Assembly (NCBI GenBank): GCA_017471465.1
Contig: JAFUTI010000039.1
Location: 17,896 to 81,895 of the forward strand
Direction of reading: 5' to 3'
DNA length: 64,000 bases
Source: Prevotella sp.
GTDB lineage: Bacteria; Bacteroidota; Bacteroidia; Bacteroidales; Bacteroidaceae
Positions 53,249 to 62,834 of this stretch are shown here, piece by piece. The position numbers and the translations under genes are program-made. The notes under the pieces were generated by a model. The model saw only the letters and a list, made by a program, of their open reading frames with translations. It was not told the origin of the DNA and did no database searches. How positions within the stretch are numbered: position 1 is the stretch's first letter; each line of letters starts with the position of its first letter.

Positions 53249-54772
53249 ATGAAGATTTTCACGGCTGCTCAGATACGTGAGTTAGACAATTACACCATTG
53301 AGCACGAGCCCATCAAGTCGGTCGACCTGATGGAACGTGCTGCCAAGGCGTTGACACAGGCCATCACCCTACGCTGGCCAGTGACAACGCCCGTCGTCAC
53401 CTTTGCGGGTCCCGGCAACAATGGAGGCGATGCACTGGCTGTCAGCAGGATGATGGCAGAGCAAGGCTATCAGGTACAGACCTTCCTCTTCAACATCAGC
53501 GGAAATCTCTCAGCAGACTGCGCCGAGAATAAACGGCGACTGAACGACACCAAGAAAGCGAAAGAGCTGTTTACGGAGGTGACACAGGAGTTTGACCCGC
53601 CACAGCTGGAGAAAGGCATGCTGGTCATCGACGGTCTGTTCGGCTCAGGGCTGAACAAGCCACTCAGCGGCGGTTTTGCCTCCTTGGTCAAATACATCAA
53701 CGCTTCTCATGCCGAGGTGGTAAGCATTGACATACCATCGGGTCTGATGCCTGAAGACAATACTTACAATGTTCGCGCCAATATTATCCGCGCCAGCATG
53801 ACACTGACGCTGGGACACAAGAAGCTATCGATGCTCTTTGCCGAGAACCAGCCATTCGTCGGCAAACTGCAGGTGCTCGACATCGGTCTGAGTCGCGAAG
53901 GCATGGAGAAGATAGAAGCCCACTACACCATGACTGAGGAGGAGGATGTCAGACAGCTCATCATGTCGCGACCTGTCTTCGCCCATAAGGGGACGATGGG
54001 CAATGCCCTCATCATTGCCGGCAGCTACGGTATGGCAGGGGCCGCCACGATGTCGACGGAAGCCTGTCTGCGCTCAGGAGCAGGCAAAGTCTCCTGTCAC
54101 ACACCCCGCAAGAACGTTGCCATCCTTCAGACGGTTGTCCCCGAGGCCGTGTTACAGATAGACCACGAAGAGACCACTTTCTCAGAGACCGTCGACACGG
54201 AGGATTTCCAGGCCGTCGGTATTGGTCCTGGCTTAGGCACCAGCGAGCAGACGGCCGTTGCCATTATCGCCCAACTGCGGCGTACACAGTGTCCGCTGGT
54301 GTGCGATGCCGACGCCATCAACATCCTAGCCAGTCATCGGGCATGGATGCAACAGCTCCCCAAGGAGATTATCATGACACCACATCCCAAGGAGTTCGAC
54401 CGTCTGGAAGGCCGCTCGGCCGACAGTTTCGAACGGCTGTCGAAGGCACGCGACCTGGCACAGCGCATCAGCGCCTATATCATTCTGAAAGGACACCACT
54501 CCGCCCTGTGCTGCCCCGACGGGCATATCGTATTCAACACCACTGGCAATGCCGGCATGGCTACTGCTGGTAGTGGCGACGTACTGACTGGCATACTTAC
54601 AGGACTGCTGGCCAGAGGCTATAGCCGGCGCGATGCCTGTATCGTTGGCATGTACCTGCACGGATTGGCCGGCGACATCGCTGCCCGTGAACTGGGTGAA
54701 GAAAGCCTGATAGCGCGCGACATCATACGGTGTCTGCCCAAAGCCTTCCTGACCATCAACCCCAAACATTAA
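53249..54772 (+). CDS. nnrD: Bifunctional NAD(P)H-hydrate epimerase / ADP-dependent dehydratase
   Basis: A 507-residue metabolite-repair enzyme. Residues 1-215 are the YjeF_N epimerase (FAGPGNNGGDALAVSRMM, GLFGSGLNKPLSGGF, VSIDIPSGL). Residues 225-507 are the ribokinase-like dehydratase (HKGTMGNALIIAGSYGMAGA, GIGPGLGTSEQT, NAGMATAGSGDVLTGILTG). It converts damaged NAD(P)H hydrates back to NAD(P)H. The DUF4831 gene starts 13 nt downstream. Confidence 0.95.
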   Translation: MKIFTAAQIRELDNYTIEHEPIKSVDLMERAAKALTQAITLRWPVTTPVVTFAGPGNNGGDALAVSRMMAEQGYQVQTFLFNISGNLSADCAENKRRLNDTKKAKELFTEVTQEFDPPQLEKGMLVIDGLFGSGLNKPLSGGFASLVKYINASHAEVVSIDIPSGLMPEDNTYNVRANIIRASMTLTLGHKKLSMLFAENQPFVGKLQVLDIGLSREGMEKIEAHYTMTEEEDVRQLIMSRPVFAHKGTMGNALIIAGSYGMAGAATMSTEACLRSGAGKVSCHTPRKNVAILQTVVPEAVLQIDHEETTFSETVDTEDFQAVGIGPGLGTSEQTAVAIIAQLRRTQCPLVCDADAINILASHRAWMQQLPKEIIMTPHPKEFDRLEGRSADSFERLSKARDLAQRISAYIILKGHHSALCCPDGHIVFNTTGNAGMATAGSGDVLTGILTGLLARGYSRRDACIVGMYLHGLAGDIAARELGEESLIARDIIRCLPKAFLTINPKH

Positions 54773-54785
54773 TTATTGCATATAT

Positions 54786-55877
54786 ATGAAACACATACTG
54801 ACAATAGCCACACTGGCACTCACCCTTTCCTGTTTTTCTCTTTCCGTCAACACCGCCAAGGCGCAGACATCTACTTCGACCTATCAACCTGGCGTCACCC
54901 AGGAAGGAGCCACCTACTTCCTGCCAAAGACGGCCATCCGTATCGCCGTCACCGTTGAGAAGACCGTCTACACACCTGGCGACTTCGCTCCCTACGCCGA
55001 GCGTTTCCTGCGCTTGAACAACGTCAGTACCCAACCGTCGACGACCTACCGCATTGTCTCTGTCAAGCAGACGGCCATTGGCGTACGCGACACCAGCAAG
55101 GCCTACAGCGTAAAATTCAACAATAAGACCTCGGCCATCAACCTTGCACTCGCTGACGACGGTGTCATCTTAGCCGTCAACGCACAGCCTGTGCCACTGA
55201 TACTGCCCACGCCATTCCAGCCAGCACAAAAGCCAGCCACTGTCAATCCGCGACAGTTTATGAACGAGGAAATCCTGGCTGCCGGCAGCACGGCCAAGAT
55301 GGCTCAGCTCACAGCACAGGAGATTTACGACCTGCGCGACAGCCGCAGCCAGCTCATCAAAGGACAGGCCGACTTCATGCCAAAAGACGGGGAACAGCTG
55401 AAGATGATGCTCAGCCAGATAGACCGCCAGGACCAGGCACTGACAAGCCTCTTTGCAGGAACCACGGTACGCGACACCACAGAAGAACTGTTCATCGTGC
55501 GTCCCGGCGAGGAGCTGCAGAAATTGCCGCTGTTCCGTTTCTCCAAGCGTTTCGGGCTGGTTGATGCCGACGACCTGAGTGGCACACCTTTCTATATAAA
55601 CATACAGAACCTGACGCAACTGCCAGCCAGCGACGCCGAACAGGGCGCCAAGAAGAAAAAGGCCGAGAATGGTCTCTACTATAATGTAGCGGGCAAGATG
55701 CAGGCAACCATTCTCGACGGTAACACCGTTGTCAGCAAAGATGAGTTCCCTGCCGCCCAGTTCGGCTATGTCGAACTGCTCAGCGGCGACCTCTTCAACA
55801 AGCACTATGCCACGAAGCTGTGGCTCAATCCTGTCAGCGGAGGCATCGACAGGATTGAAGCCGAACAACCCAAATAA
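54786..55877 (+). CDS. DUF4831 family secreted protein
   Basis: A 363-residue protein with a signal peptide (LTIATLALTLSCFSLSVNT then AKAQ). The opening YQPGVTQEGATYFLPKTAIR and the region VEKTVYTPGDFAPYAERFLR are typical of DUF4831, a Bacteroidetes-specific family of unknown function. The later part contains LPLFRFSKRFGLVDADDLSG and a strand-rich end. Co-transcription with the nnr gene is likely. It converges with tolC, 3 nt apart, with no terminator seen. Confidence 0.85.
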   Translation: MKHILTIATLALTLSCFSLSVNTAKAQTSTSTYQPGVTQEGATYFLPKTAIRIAVTVEKTVYTPGDFAPYAERFLRLNNVSTQPSTTYRIVSVKQTAIGVRDTSKAYSVKFNNKTSAINLALADDGVILAVNAQPVPLILPTPFQPAQKPATVNPRQFMNEEILAAGSTAKMAQLTAQEIYDLRDSRSQLIKGQADFMPKDGEQLKMMLSQIDRQDQALTSLFAGTTVRDTTEELFIVRPGEELQKLPLFRFSKRFGLVDADDLSGTPFYINIQNLTQLPASDAEQGAKKKKAENGLYYNVAGKMQATILDGNTVVSKDEFPAAQFGYVELLSGDLFNKHYATKLWLNPVSGGIDRIEAEQPK

Positions 55878-55880
55878 GTC

Positions 55881-57206
55881 TTAGAACGCCATATCGCGTC
55901 CGCGGTAGAAGTTGATTAACGCATTCTGATAGAGCAGCTCATACTGAGCCTGAACGTGGTCTGACTCCGCTTTCAGGAATACATTCTTTGCTTCATTAAA
56001 TTCCGTGATGTTCGCCATGCCAATCTCGTACTTGGCCTGCATCAAGACAAAGGCAGCGTTGCTACTAGCAACAGCTTCGCTGGAACTGCGTTCTCGCTGT
56101 TCAGCATTGAGCGCATTATAGTACACCTGCTGAATTTCCTTGTAAAGAGTCTTCTTCGTATCGTCAAGAGCCAGTTGCTGGCTCTCCTGCTCAAGACGTG
56201 CATTGCGCACATTGTTACGAGTCTGGAAACGGTTGAAGATAGGGACACTGAGGTTCAGACCGATATATTGCGAGAAGTTATTCTTAAGCTGAGTACCAAA
56301 GGGGTCGGAGGAGAATTTGCTGGTTGTATAGTAGTTGCTGCCGAGTCCACCACTCAGACTTAAGGAGGGCAGATAGCCTGCCTGCGCAATCTTGATACTA
56401 TGGTCGGTAGCCCGGAGACGCAGTTGCTGGGCAACGATCTCAGGTTTGATACCGAGGGCATCGGCGTAGATAGCGTCAGGAGATGGAATCCCTGTTGTCC
56501 CGGATAATCCAGATAATTCGGGGCGGACAACAGCAAAGCCTTCAGGAGTGGGCAGTTCGAGGAGCTGTGTCAGCGTGAGCAGGGCGAGTCGCTGGTTGTT
56601 ATCGGCCTGTGTGGCAGTAAGACGGCTATTGGCAAGGGTAGCCTGCTGTCGTGAGAGTTCAACGCCACTGGCTTTGCCGTTATCTACCAATGCCTGCAGA
56701 CGGACAACCTGCATGGAGTCGATGGCAACCTGCCGATATGCCACATCGGCAATCTCCATATCATAGAGCATCTGGACGTAGGCCTGTGCCACCTGCATAC
56801 GGATATCGTTCTTGGCTTTCTCCAGGTCGGCAGTGGCAGCCTCGAGATTCAGCTGACTGAGCTTGACCTGGTTGGGAATCTGGAAGCCCGTGAACAGAGG
56901 GACGCTGGTGCCTAACGAGAACGACGTCGACGACGTGTTGGTATTCGAGTAGGTATTGTCAGCCGTGAGGCCTCGTCCGAAGCTGAAGTTCTGGCCTACC
57001 GAGCCGCTGAGATCGGGCAGACGCTGGTTCTTCGCCGTCGAGAGCTGCAGCTCCTGCTGACGGCACTGGTTCTCACGTTGTTTGATGGTGATATTATGCG
57101 CCACCGCATAGTCGCAACATTCACGCAGTGTCCACTGACGCGTTTCGGCTAACATGTCTAGTCCTACAAGTTCAACTAGTATTACTAGGATAAGAGACTT
57201 CTTCAT
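55881..57206 (-). CDS. TolC-family outer-membrane efflux protein
   Basis: A 441-residue outer-membrane channel with the TolC helical repeats (WTLRECCDYAVAHNITIKQ, VAQAYVQMLYDMEIADVAY, and LFQ-like VFLKAESDHVQAQYELLYQN). Last gene of the efflux operon, 5 nt after the adaptor. The signal sequence is odd: LILVILVELVGLDMLA contains Glu and Asp in its core, and the DNA here holds three CTAG units like those before obg. Cleavage and export may still work; a later Met would remove the signal. Confidence 0.88.
   Translation of the reverse strand: MKKSLILVILVELVGLDMLAETRQWTLRECCDYAVAHNITIKQRENQCRQQELQLSTAKNQRLPDLSGSVGQNFSFGRGLTADNTYSNTNTSSTSFSLGTSVPLFTGFQIPNQVKLSQLNLEAATADLEKAKNDIRMQVAQAYVQMLYDMEIADVAYRQVAIDSMQVVRLQALVDNGKASGVELSRQQATLANSRLTATQADNNQRLALLTLTQLLELPTPEGFAVVRPELSGLSGTTGIPSPDAIYADALGIKPEIVAQQLRLRATDHSIKIAQAGYLPSLSLSGGLGSNYYTTSKFSSDPFGTQLKNNFSQYIGLNLSVPIFNRFQTRNNVRNARLEQESQQLALDDTKKTLYKEIQQVYYNALNAEQRERSSSEAVASSNAAFVLMQAKYEIGMANITEFNEAKNVFLKAESDHVQAQYELLYQNALINFYRGRDMAF
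57158..57188. repeat. CTAG units inside the tolC signal-sequence codons
   Basis: CTAG at 57158, 57176 and 57185 (18 and 9 nt apart), the same period as the repeat at 51978-52016. Confidence 0.75.
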
Positions 57207-57211
57207 GGCAT

Positions 57212-58327
57212 TTACTTATTACTATCTTCGTCAGTTATTATTTCCGGGCCGCGCACCTTGTCCTTAGCGGTCAGGCCCTTCTTGATTTCAATATTCACGC
57301 CGTCGGAGAGACCGGTAGTGACGGCCGTGCGCTCGTAGGTCTTCTCCTTGCCCTTACCCTTAATGATATAGACAAAGGTGGAGTCGCCGCTGAACTCAAT
57401 GGCACTCTCGGGAATGGTGAGCACGCCGTCGGCCTTTGACAGCACAATCTCGGCATTGGCACTATAGCCAGAACGAATCTTGCCTCCCTCGGAGAGCCGG
57501 ACGGCAGCCTTAATCTCGAACTGGTTGGCACCGTTGCTCTCGACGGCCTTCGGAGAGATATACTCCAGGGCGGCGTCGAACATCAAGTCCTGCAGCGCAC
57601 CGATGGTAATCTTCATGGGCATCGAGTTCACCAACTGTCCCACCTCGGTCTCATCGATATTCCCACGGAAGATGAGGTCGTTCATATTGGCAACGGTGGC
57701 AATCGTCGTACCATCATTGAAGGTGTTGGCAAGAATAACGGAGTTACCCACCTTCACAGGAATGTCGAGAATGACACCGCTGATGGTCGAGCGAATCAGC
57801 GTCGAGCTGGCCTTAGCGTTCGACTTCGACACGCCATCGCGGACAACCTGCAGCGCGTCCTCGGCAGCGAGTTTCTCGTGCTTGGCCTGCTGAAGCGCCA
57901 TCTTGCTCTTGTCGTACTCGTCGGCAGAGACGAGCTGCTGGTTGAAGAGGTTCTCCACACGCTGGAAATCGGTCTGTGCCTGCTTCAGGTTGATGTCTGC
58001 CAGGCGCACACGCATCTCAGCAGAACTCAGCTGCCCCATGTCGGGAATCACTTTGACCTTGGCTATCACGTCGCCAGCGTTAACATAATCGCCAGGTTGC
58101 TTGTAGAGTTCGGAGATGATACCAGAGATCTGCGGCTTGACGTTGACCTCGTTGCGAGGCTCAATCTTACCGGTGATGATGGTCGTCTTCTGGATGCTGT
58201 CGAGTTTCGGGGTGAACTCGTTGTAGACGACCTCCTTGGGTTGGCTCTTCTGCCACAGGAACACGAAGGTTCCGATGAAAATCAGCGCGATAATAGCGGC
58301 GATAATCAGTTTGCTGTACTTTTTCAT
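57212..58327 (-). CDS. Periplasmic adaptor subunit of a MacAB-type efflux system
   Basis: A 371-residue HlyD/MacA-like protein: one N-terminal membrane helix (IIAAIIALIFIGTFVFLW), biotinyl-lipoyl halves (IEPRNEVNVKPQISGIISEL and SSTLIRSTISGVILDIPVKV) around a helical hairpin, and a beta-barrel domain (MPMKITIGALQDLMFDAALE). It bridges the inner-membrane permeases to the TolC protein. It starts 85 nt after the permease gene, across a repeat-rich spacer. Confidence 0.92.
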   Translation of the reverse strand: MKKYSKLIIAAIIALIFIGTFVFLWQKSQPKEVVYNEFTPKLDSIQKTTIITGKIEPRNEVNVKPQISGIISELYKQPGDYVNAGDVIAKVKVIPDMGQLSSAEMRVRLADINLKQAQTDFQRVENLFNQQLVSADEYDKSKMALQQAKHEKLAAEDALQVVRDGVSKSNAKASSTLIRSTISGVILDIPVKVGNSVILANTFNDGTTIATVANMNDLIFRGNIDETEVGQLVNSMPMKITIGALQDLMFDAALEYISPKAVESNGANQFEIKAAVRLSEGGKIRSGYSANAEIVLSKADGVLTIPESAIEFSGDSTFVYIIKGKGKEKTYERTAVTTGLSDGVNIEIKKGLTAKDKVRGPEIITDEDSNK

Positions 58328-58343
58328 TGTATGTTGTTTTTTT

Positions 58344-58406
58344 CGTTTAATCGTCTATTCGTTTAACCGGCAACGTTAAAACGTTTAATCGTTAAAACGT
58401 TTTATC
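58344..58406. repeat. AACGTTT/TTAATCG repeat before the adaptor gene
   Basis: The 85-nt spacer contains CGTTTAATCG twice or more (58344-58353, 58382-58391), CGTTTAACC, and AACGTTAAAACG / AACGTTTTATCG units; several are palindromic around AACGTT. No promoter is evident. Confidence 0.75.
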
Positions 58407-58412
58407 GATAAA

Positions 58413-59660
58413 TTATTCATCCCGCATGGCATCGACGGGCTTAATGCTCATGGCACGGGCAGCAGGGGCAAGGCCTGCGAAGACACCCATGGCCGAGACC
58501 ATCAGGGCGGCGACGATGGCCGTCCAGAAACCTACCTGGAAATGAGCGGTGAGAATGCCATCCTCGGTATTGGCAAGTTCCAGCATCTGCAGGATGAGCA
58601 CGCCGAAGAGTATGCCACTCATGCCGGCCACCAGCGTCAGCACGATGCTCTCGCTGATAATCTGCGACAAAATCATGCGTGGCGTGGCACCGATGGCGCG
58701 GCGGATACCTATCTCGGTGGTGCGCTCACGTACAGTCACCATCATAATATTCGACACACCGATGGCACCTGCAAACAGTGTCCCCAAGCCTACCAGCCAT
58801 ATCAGGAAGTTGACGCCGCGGAACAAGTTGTCGAGCAACTGGAACAGCACCTCGGTGTTGAACACCATAGCTCCCTGCTCGTCCGCCGGGTCGATAGTGT
58901 GGGCACGGGCAATAGTTTCACGGATGCGCGGTGTGACACTCGACATCACCACACCCTTGCGGCCTGTAACGGCAATCACATCTACGGCGTTGCCACGATT
59001 ATATGCCTGCTGCATGAAGGTGAGGGGCAGCGTGACACCCGTGCCGGTCTCGCCGCTGAAGCTGATGCCCTCGCTCATATTGTAGTCAACGCCCACAATC
59101 TGGTAGTAGATGTTGTCAATGCGGATGCGCTTGCCACAAGGGTCGCCGCCACCGGGGAACAGTTCCTTGTAGGTCTTTTTCTGGATGACGCACACCTTAC
59201 GGTGGTCACGGATGTCGGCATCGTCGATGTAACGTCCGTAGTACATCTTCGGCTCGTTGACGCGCTGGAACTCTGGCATGGCACCGCTGATGCCGATAGT
59301 AGCCTTACGGTCGCCGTAGTAGGCCGTGCCGCCATTACTGAAGAGCAGGGGCGTGACGACGTCAAGCTCAGGAACGCTGCGGCGCAGCCGCCCCACGTCC
59401 TTGTAGTCCATCGACCACATACGTCCCTTGCGGAAACCCTTATATGCCTTGGTGGTGGGCTGTGCCCACACCATAGCCGAGTTGGTGGCAAAGCCCGCGA
59501 AGTTCTGCTGCAGCAGTTCCTTCAGTCCCTGACCGCCACCCATCAGTGCCACGAGCATGAACACACCCCAGAACACGCCGAAGCCCGTCAGGAACGAGCG
59601 GCTCTTGTTGCGCGTCAGGGTGTCGAGCACTTCGCGATAACTGTCTATATCTATTCTCAT
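58413..59660 (-). CDS. MacB-like ABC permease (second)
   Basis: A 415-residue inner-membrane permease with one N-terminal helix (FLTGFGVFWGVFMLVALMG), a large periplasmic MacB_PCD domain (70-250) and three C-terminal helices of the FtsX fold (FLIWLVGLGTLFAGAIGVSN; TEIGIRRAIGATPRMIL; IVLTLVAGMSGILFGVLIL). It has no ATPase domain. It is a paralogue of the next gene upstream, 3 nt away, and the pair may form a heterodimer. Confidence 0.93.
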   Translation of the reverse strand: MRIDIDSYREVLDTLTRNKSRSFLTGFGVFWGVFMLVALMGGGQGLKELLQQNFAGFATNSAMVWAQPTTKAYKGFRKGRMWSMDYKDVGRLRRSVPELDVVTPLLFSNGGTAYYGDRKATIGISGAMPEFQRVNEPKMYYGRYIDDADIRDHRKVCVIQKKTYKELFPGGGDPCGKRIRIDNIYYQIVGVDYNMSEGISFSGETGTGVTLPLTFMQQAYNRGNAVDVIAVTGRKGVVMSSVTPRIRETIARAHTIDPADEQGAMVFNTEVLFQLLDNLFRGVNFLIWLVGLGTLFAGAIGVSNIMMVTVRERTTEIGIRRAIGATPRMILSQIISESIVLTLVAGMSGILFGVLILQMLELANTEDGILTAHFQVGFWTAIVAALMVSAMGVFAGLAPAARAMSIKPVDAMRDE

Positions 59661-59663
59661 AGC

Positions 59664-60902
59664 TTACTCTGCTCTTAATGCTTCAATAGGAAGTATGCGG
59701 CTGGCCTTGAAGGCAGGGATGAGCCCTGCTATCGTACCAGCAATAATCATGACCATCGTGGCCTCTATACAAACATCCAGTCCGACGGTGGGGTCGAGGA
59801 ACATCGTGGCCTTGAACAGGCCCGTGTCTATCGTCTCGTGACCTATCGTGGCATCCATGTACTCGTTGGCAAAGATGCCGAGCAACATGCCTATGTAGCC
59901 GAAGATAGTGGTGATGATGACGCTCTCGACAATAATCAGCCTGAGGATGCTCCAGGGCTTGGCACCGATGGCCTTGCGAATGCCGAACTCATGGGTACGC
60001 TCCTTGACGGTTATAAGCATGATGTTCGACACGCCCACGATACCTGAGAGCAGGGTGAACAGACCGACAATCCAGAGGGCGGTGCGGATGATGCCGATGC
60101 CCTGTTCCATCTGCAGGTTCTGTGTGAAGCGGTTCCAGAGCCACACGGCGTCTTCATCTTCGGGATGGGCCTGATGCTCAGCGTTCAGCCTGCGACGGTA
60201 GTCTTTCTCAAAGTCCTCGTTGGCTTTCTCCGTATTCAGTCCGTGGAAGGTGAACTCAATGCGCCCGGCATCGTCGGTATGGGCTCCAAAGATGCGCTTT
60301 ATAGCAGAGTACGACGAGAATATCTCGCCGCGACCGTTCTCCTGCTCCTTGTAGATGCCTACCACCTTGAAGGCTAAGCTCCCCACGTTGACGAAGTCGC
60401 CGATTCTACATTTCAGCTCCTTCGCCTGCTTGTTGCCTAACACCAGCACCTTGCGGCTCTCCCTCACGTCAATATCATTGATGAAGCGGCCGTGCAGCAG
60501 TTCCACCTTGTTAATCTTCGTGTGGTTGGGATAGACACCGCTGATACTCGAACTGAGATACTGTTGTCCCAGGCTGATGACGGCGCTGGTGTTATACTGT
60601 GCACCAACCTGATCGACGTTCTTCGCAAACTCCTTTTCGGTAATCTCCATGTCGGTCTTGTGCAGGCGGATGTCGCGGCCCTCCTTCAGTCCCTGGTAGG
60701 GTTTCGACGTCCATCCGCCGAACACCACCATCGACGAAGAGAGGAAGCGGCTGCTCTGCTTGAGGTTGGCATTGATAAGCCCATTGCCCGCCCCGAGCAG
60801 CACGATGAGCATGAAGATGCCCCACGCCACGGCAAAGCCCGTCAGCGTGGTGCGCAGTTTGTTGCGGCGCGCCGTCTGCCATATTTCATTCAACAACTCC
60901 AT
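59664..60902 (-). CDS. MacB-like ABC permease (first)
   Basis: A 412-residue permease with the same plan as its neighbour: N-terminal helix (LTGFAVAWGIFMLIVLLGAG), MacB_PCD domain, FtsX-type helices (ALWIVGLFTLLSGIVGVSN; HEFGIRKAIGAKPWSIL). The start overlaps the end of the ATPase gene by 17 nt, so the three inner-membrane components are coupled. Confidence 0.93.
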   Translation of the reverse strand: MELLNEIWQTARRNKLRTTLTGFAVAWGIFMLIVLLGAGNGLINANLKQSSRFLSSSMVVFGGWTSKPYQGLKEGRDIRLHKTDMEITEKEFAKNVDQVGAQYNTSAVISLGQQYLSSSISGVYPNHTKINKVELLHGRFINDIDVRESRKVLVLGNKQAKELKCRIGDFVNVGSLAFKVVGIYKEQENGRGEIFSSYSAIKRIFGAHTDDAGRIEFTFHGLNTEKANEDFEKDYRRRLNAEHQAHPEDEDAVWLWNRFTQNLQMEQGIGIIRTALWIVGLFTLLSGIVGVSNIMLITVKERTHEFGIRKAIGAKPWSILRLIIVESVIITTIFGYIGMLLGIFANEYMDATIGHETIDTGLFKATMFLDPTVGLDVCIEATMVMIIAGTIAGLIPAFKASRILPIEALRAE

Positions 60903-61545
60903 CCTTGATACGTATTATGCGGTTAGTCTGTTCGGCCACCGTCGGGTCGTGGGTCACTATAATCTCGGTGATATGCTCATCCTGGTTCAGCTGTTTCAGC
61001 AGCTGCATCACCTCTACGCTCGTCTTCGAGTCGAGGGCTCCCGTGGGTTCGTCGGCCAGGATAATCTTCGGGTTCGTAATCAGCGCCCGGGCAATGGCTA
61101 CACGCTGCCGCTGACCTCCGCTGAGCTCGTTGGGATAGTGGGTGGCCCAGTTCTTCAGTCCTAAGCGTTCAAGGTACTCCATAGCCAGGGCGTGGCGCTT
61201 CTTCCGGCTCACGCCCTGGTAAAATAATGGCAACTCAACGTTTTCCACGGCATTCTTAAACGAGATGAGATTAAACGACTGGAAAATAAAACCTATCATG
61301 TGGTTGCGGTAGGAGGCCGCCTTCGTCTCCGACAGGTTCCAGATGGGCACGCCCGCCAGCTCGTAGGTTCCCGAGTCGTAGTTGTCGAGGATGCCGAGGA
61401 TGTTCAACAGCGTCGACTTGCCGGAGCCCGAGGCTCCCATGATACTCACGAACTCGCCCTCGGCAATGTCGAGGTTGATGCCTTTCAGCACGTGCAGCGG
61501 CTGTGCGCCGTAGTAGGTCTTGTTTACGTCTTGTAAATGAATCAT
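60886..61545 (-). CDS. ABC ATPase of the MacB/LolD type
   Basis: A 219-residue ATPase starting MIHLQDVNKTYYG at 61545; upstream in-frame codons reach 61584 but lack typical start features. Walker A GASGSGKSTLLNILG, Q-loop FQSFNLISF, signature LSGGQRQRVAIARALI, Walker B IILADEPTGALDSKTS. It powers the two MacB-like permeases, probably exporting a peptide, lipid or drug. Confidence 0.93.
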   Translation of the reverse strand: MIHLQDVNKTYYGAQPLHVLKGINLDIAEGEFVSIMGASGSGKSTLLNILGILDNYDSGTYELAGVPIWNLSETKAASYRNHMIGFIFQSFNLISFKNAVENVELPLFYQGVSRKKRHALAMEYLERLGLKNWATHYPNELSGGQRQRVAIARALITNPKIILADEPTGALDSKTSVEVMQLLKQLNQDEHITEIIVTHDPTVAEQTNRIIRIKDGVVE

Positions 61546-61584
61546 TTTGGTTGATGGTTTGTATGTTAGACGCAAATACCGCAC

Positions 61585-61941
61585 TTATTGTTGCGCATCA
61601 TACGCATCTTTAACATCTTCTAACGTAATACCCAACAGTTGCATCTGCCGGAACAGCTCGGGCAGGCGCTGCTTCATGAACTCCCGCTTACGCTCCTTCA
61701 GTATCTGCTTCTTGGCACCGGGCGTCACGAAGTAGCCCAGGCCGCGCTTATTATATATAATGTTCGCACGCGACAGCTCGTCGTAGGCCTTCACCGCCGT
61801 ATTCGTATTCACCTCCAGCAGCACGGCGTACTCACGCACCGACGGTATGCGGTCGTCGTCCTTATACGCTCCCGACAAGATCTCGTCGCACAGACGGTCA
61901 GCCATCTGGATGTATATTGCTTTGTCGTTAGTGAAATTCAT
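61585..61941 (-). CDS. GntR-family regulator, YtrA subfamily
   Basis: A 118-residue regulator starting MNFTNDKAIYIQMADRLCDE; this start overlaps the preceding stop (ATGA), whereas an ATG at 61953 would add four residues. The winged helix (IPSVREYAVLLEVNTNTAVK) is followed by a short helical end without an effector domain, as in the YtrA group. YtrA repressors usually control their own operon of ABC transporters, which fits here; an operator-like site is at 63685-63708. Confidence 0.93.
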   Translation of the reverse strand: MNFTNDKAIYIQMADRLCDEILSGAYKDDDRIPSVREYAVLLEVNTNTAVKAYDELSRANIIYNKRGLGYFVTPGAKKQILKERKREFMKQRLPELFRQMQLLGITLEDVKDAYDAQQ

Positions 61942-62807
61942 ACGTTCAACCATTTATTGTTAATAACCTGCATGCGGCAGAACAGCTTGTAAGAAGCCCA
62001 GTAGTGGAAGGCGATGAGCAGCATCATCGCTGAGTTGATGATATAGAACGCCGGATGGAAAGTCTCTGTATAAGTCTGCGTCTTCTCGTCCCAGGTGCCG
62101 GTGATGAAATCGAAGTGGAAACCAGTCCAGTCTATCTGGTTCAGAAGCATTATCATCAGGATGCCGACAACGACGATGGTGCCACTGGTGAACAGGAACT
62201 GCTGGCGACGGAACAGCGTGCCGCCTACGATATAGAGTGAGTGGACGTAGAACGACCAGACGAGGAGCATCCATACCTTGTGTCCATCTTGGAAAGCACC
62301 CCACGGATGCTCACCGTCACGTCCCATGACAGGCATGGTGAAGCCCCAGACGACGATGCGTCCCGTCAGCCAGTCCACCAGTACGCGCAGGACGTCGGCC
62401 AGTATGAAGGCACCAATGGTCAGGAACAGCATCATCACCACGGAAATCAGCACGCTGACGACGTATTTCTCCACGTTGCTGACGGGCCAGAGCAGATAAG
62501 CCGAGCGCTTCCGGGTGTCCTTCATCTGCGAGAATATGCCGCTGGCCGTAAACAGCATAGCGAAGCAGAAGAAGACAATACCGAAGACAGCGGACTGCTC
62601 TACGATTCTGCTATAGTGAAAAAACAAGTCGCTGGGATAGTTGTCTGCCAAATGCGAGTAGCTGCTGTCAGCCACACGGGTGAAAAACAGGTTGGCCATG
62701 AACATCACCAGCGTATAGATGCCAAACAGTCGGATCCACGTCTTGCGCTCTACCAGGAAATGGCACTTCAGTGCCTGCGAAAATCTATTGAAATTAAATG
62801 TACTCAT
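61938..62807 (-). CDS. Multi-spanning membrane protein, likely ABC permease partner
   Basis: A 289-residue protein with about six hydrophobic segments (LFGIYTLVMFMANLFF; SAVFGIVFFCFAMLFTA; VLISVVMMLFLTIGAFILA; TSGTIVVVGILMIMLLN). No named family is certain, but position between an ABC ATPase gene and the GntR gene indicates the permease of that ATPase. 27 nt downstream of the ATPase gene. Confidence 0.8.
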   Translation of the reverse strand: MSTFNFNRFSQALKCHFLVERKTWIRLFGIYTLVMFMANLFFTRVADSSYSHLADNYPSDLFFHYSRIVEQSAVFGIVFFCFAMLFTASGIFSQMKDTRKRSAYLLWPVSNVEKYVVSVLISVVMMLFLTIGAFILADVLRVLVDWLTGRIVVWGFTMPVMGRDGEHPWGAFQDGHKVWMLLVWSFYVHSLYIVGGTLFRRQQFLFTSGTIVVVGILMIMLLNQIDWTGFHFDFITGTWDEKTQTYTETFHPAFYIINSAMMLLIAFHYWASYKLFCRMQVINNKWLNV

Positions 62808-62834
62808 AGTTTCTAATGTTATTGGGGTTATCTT

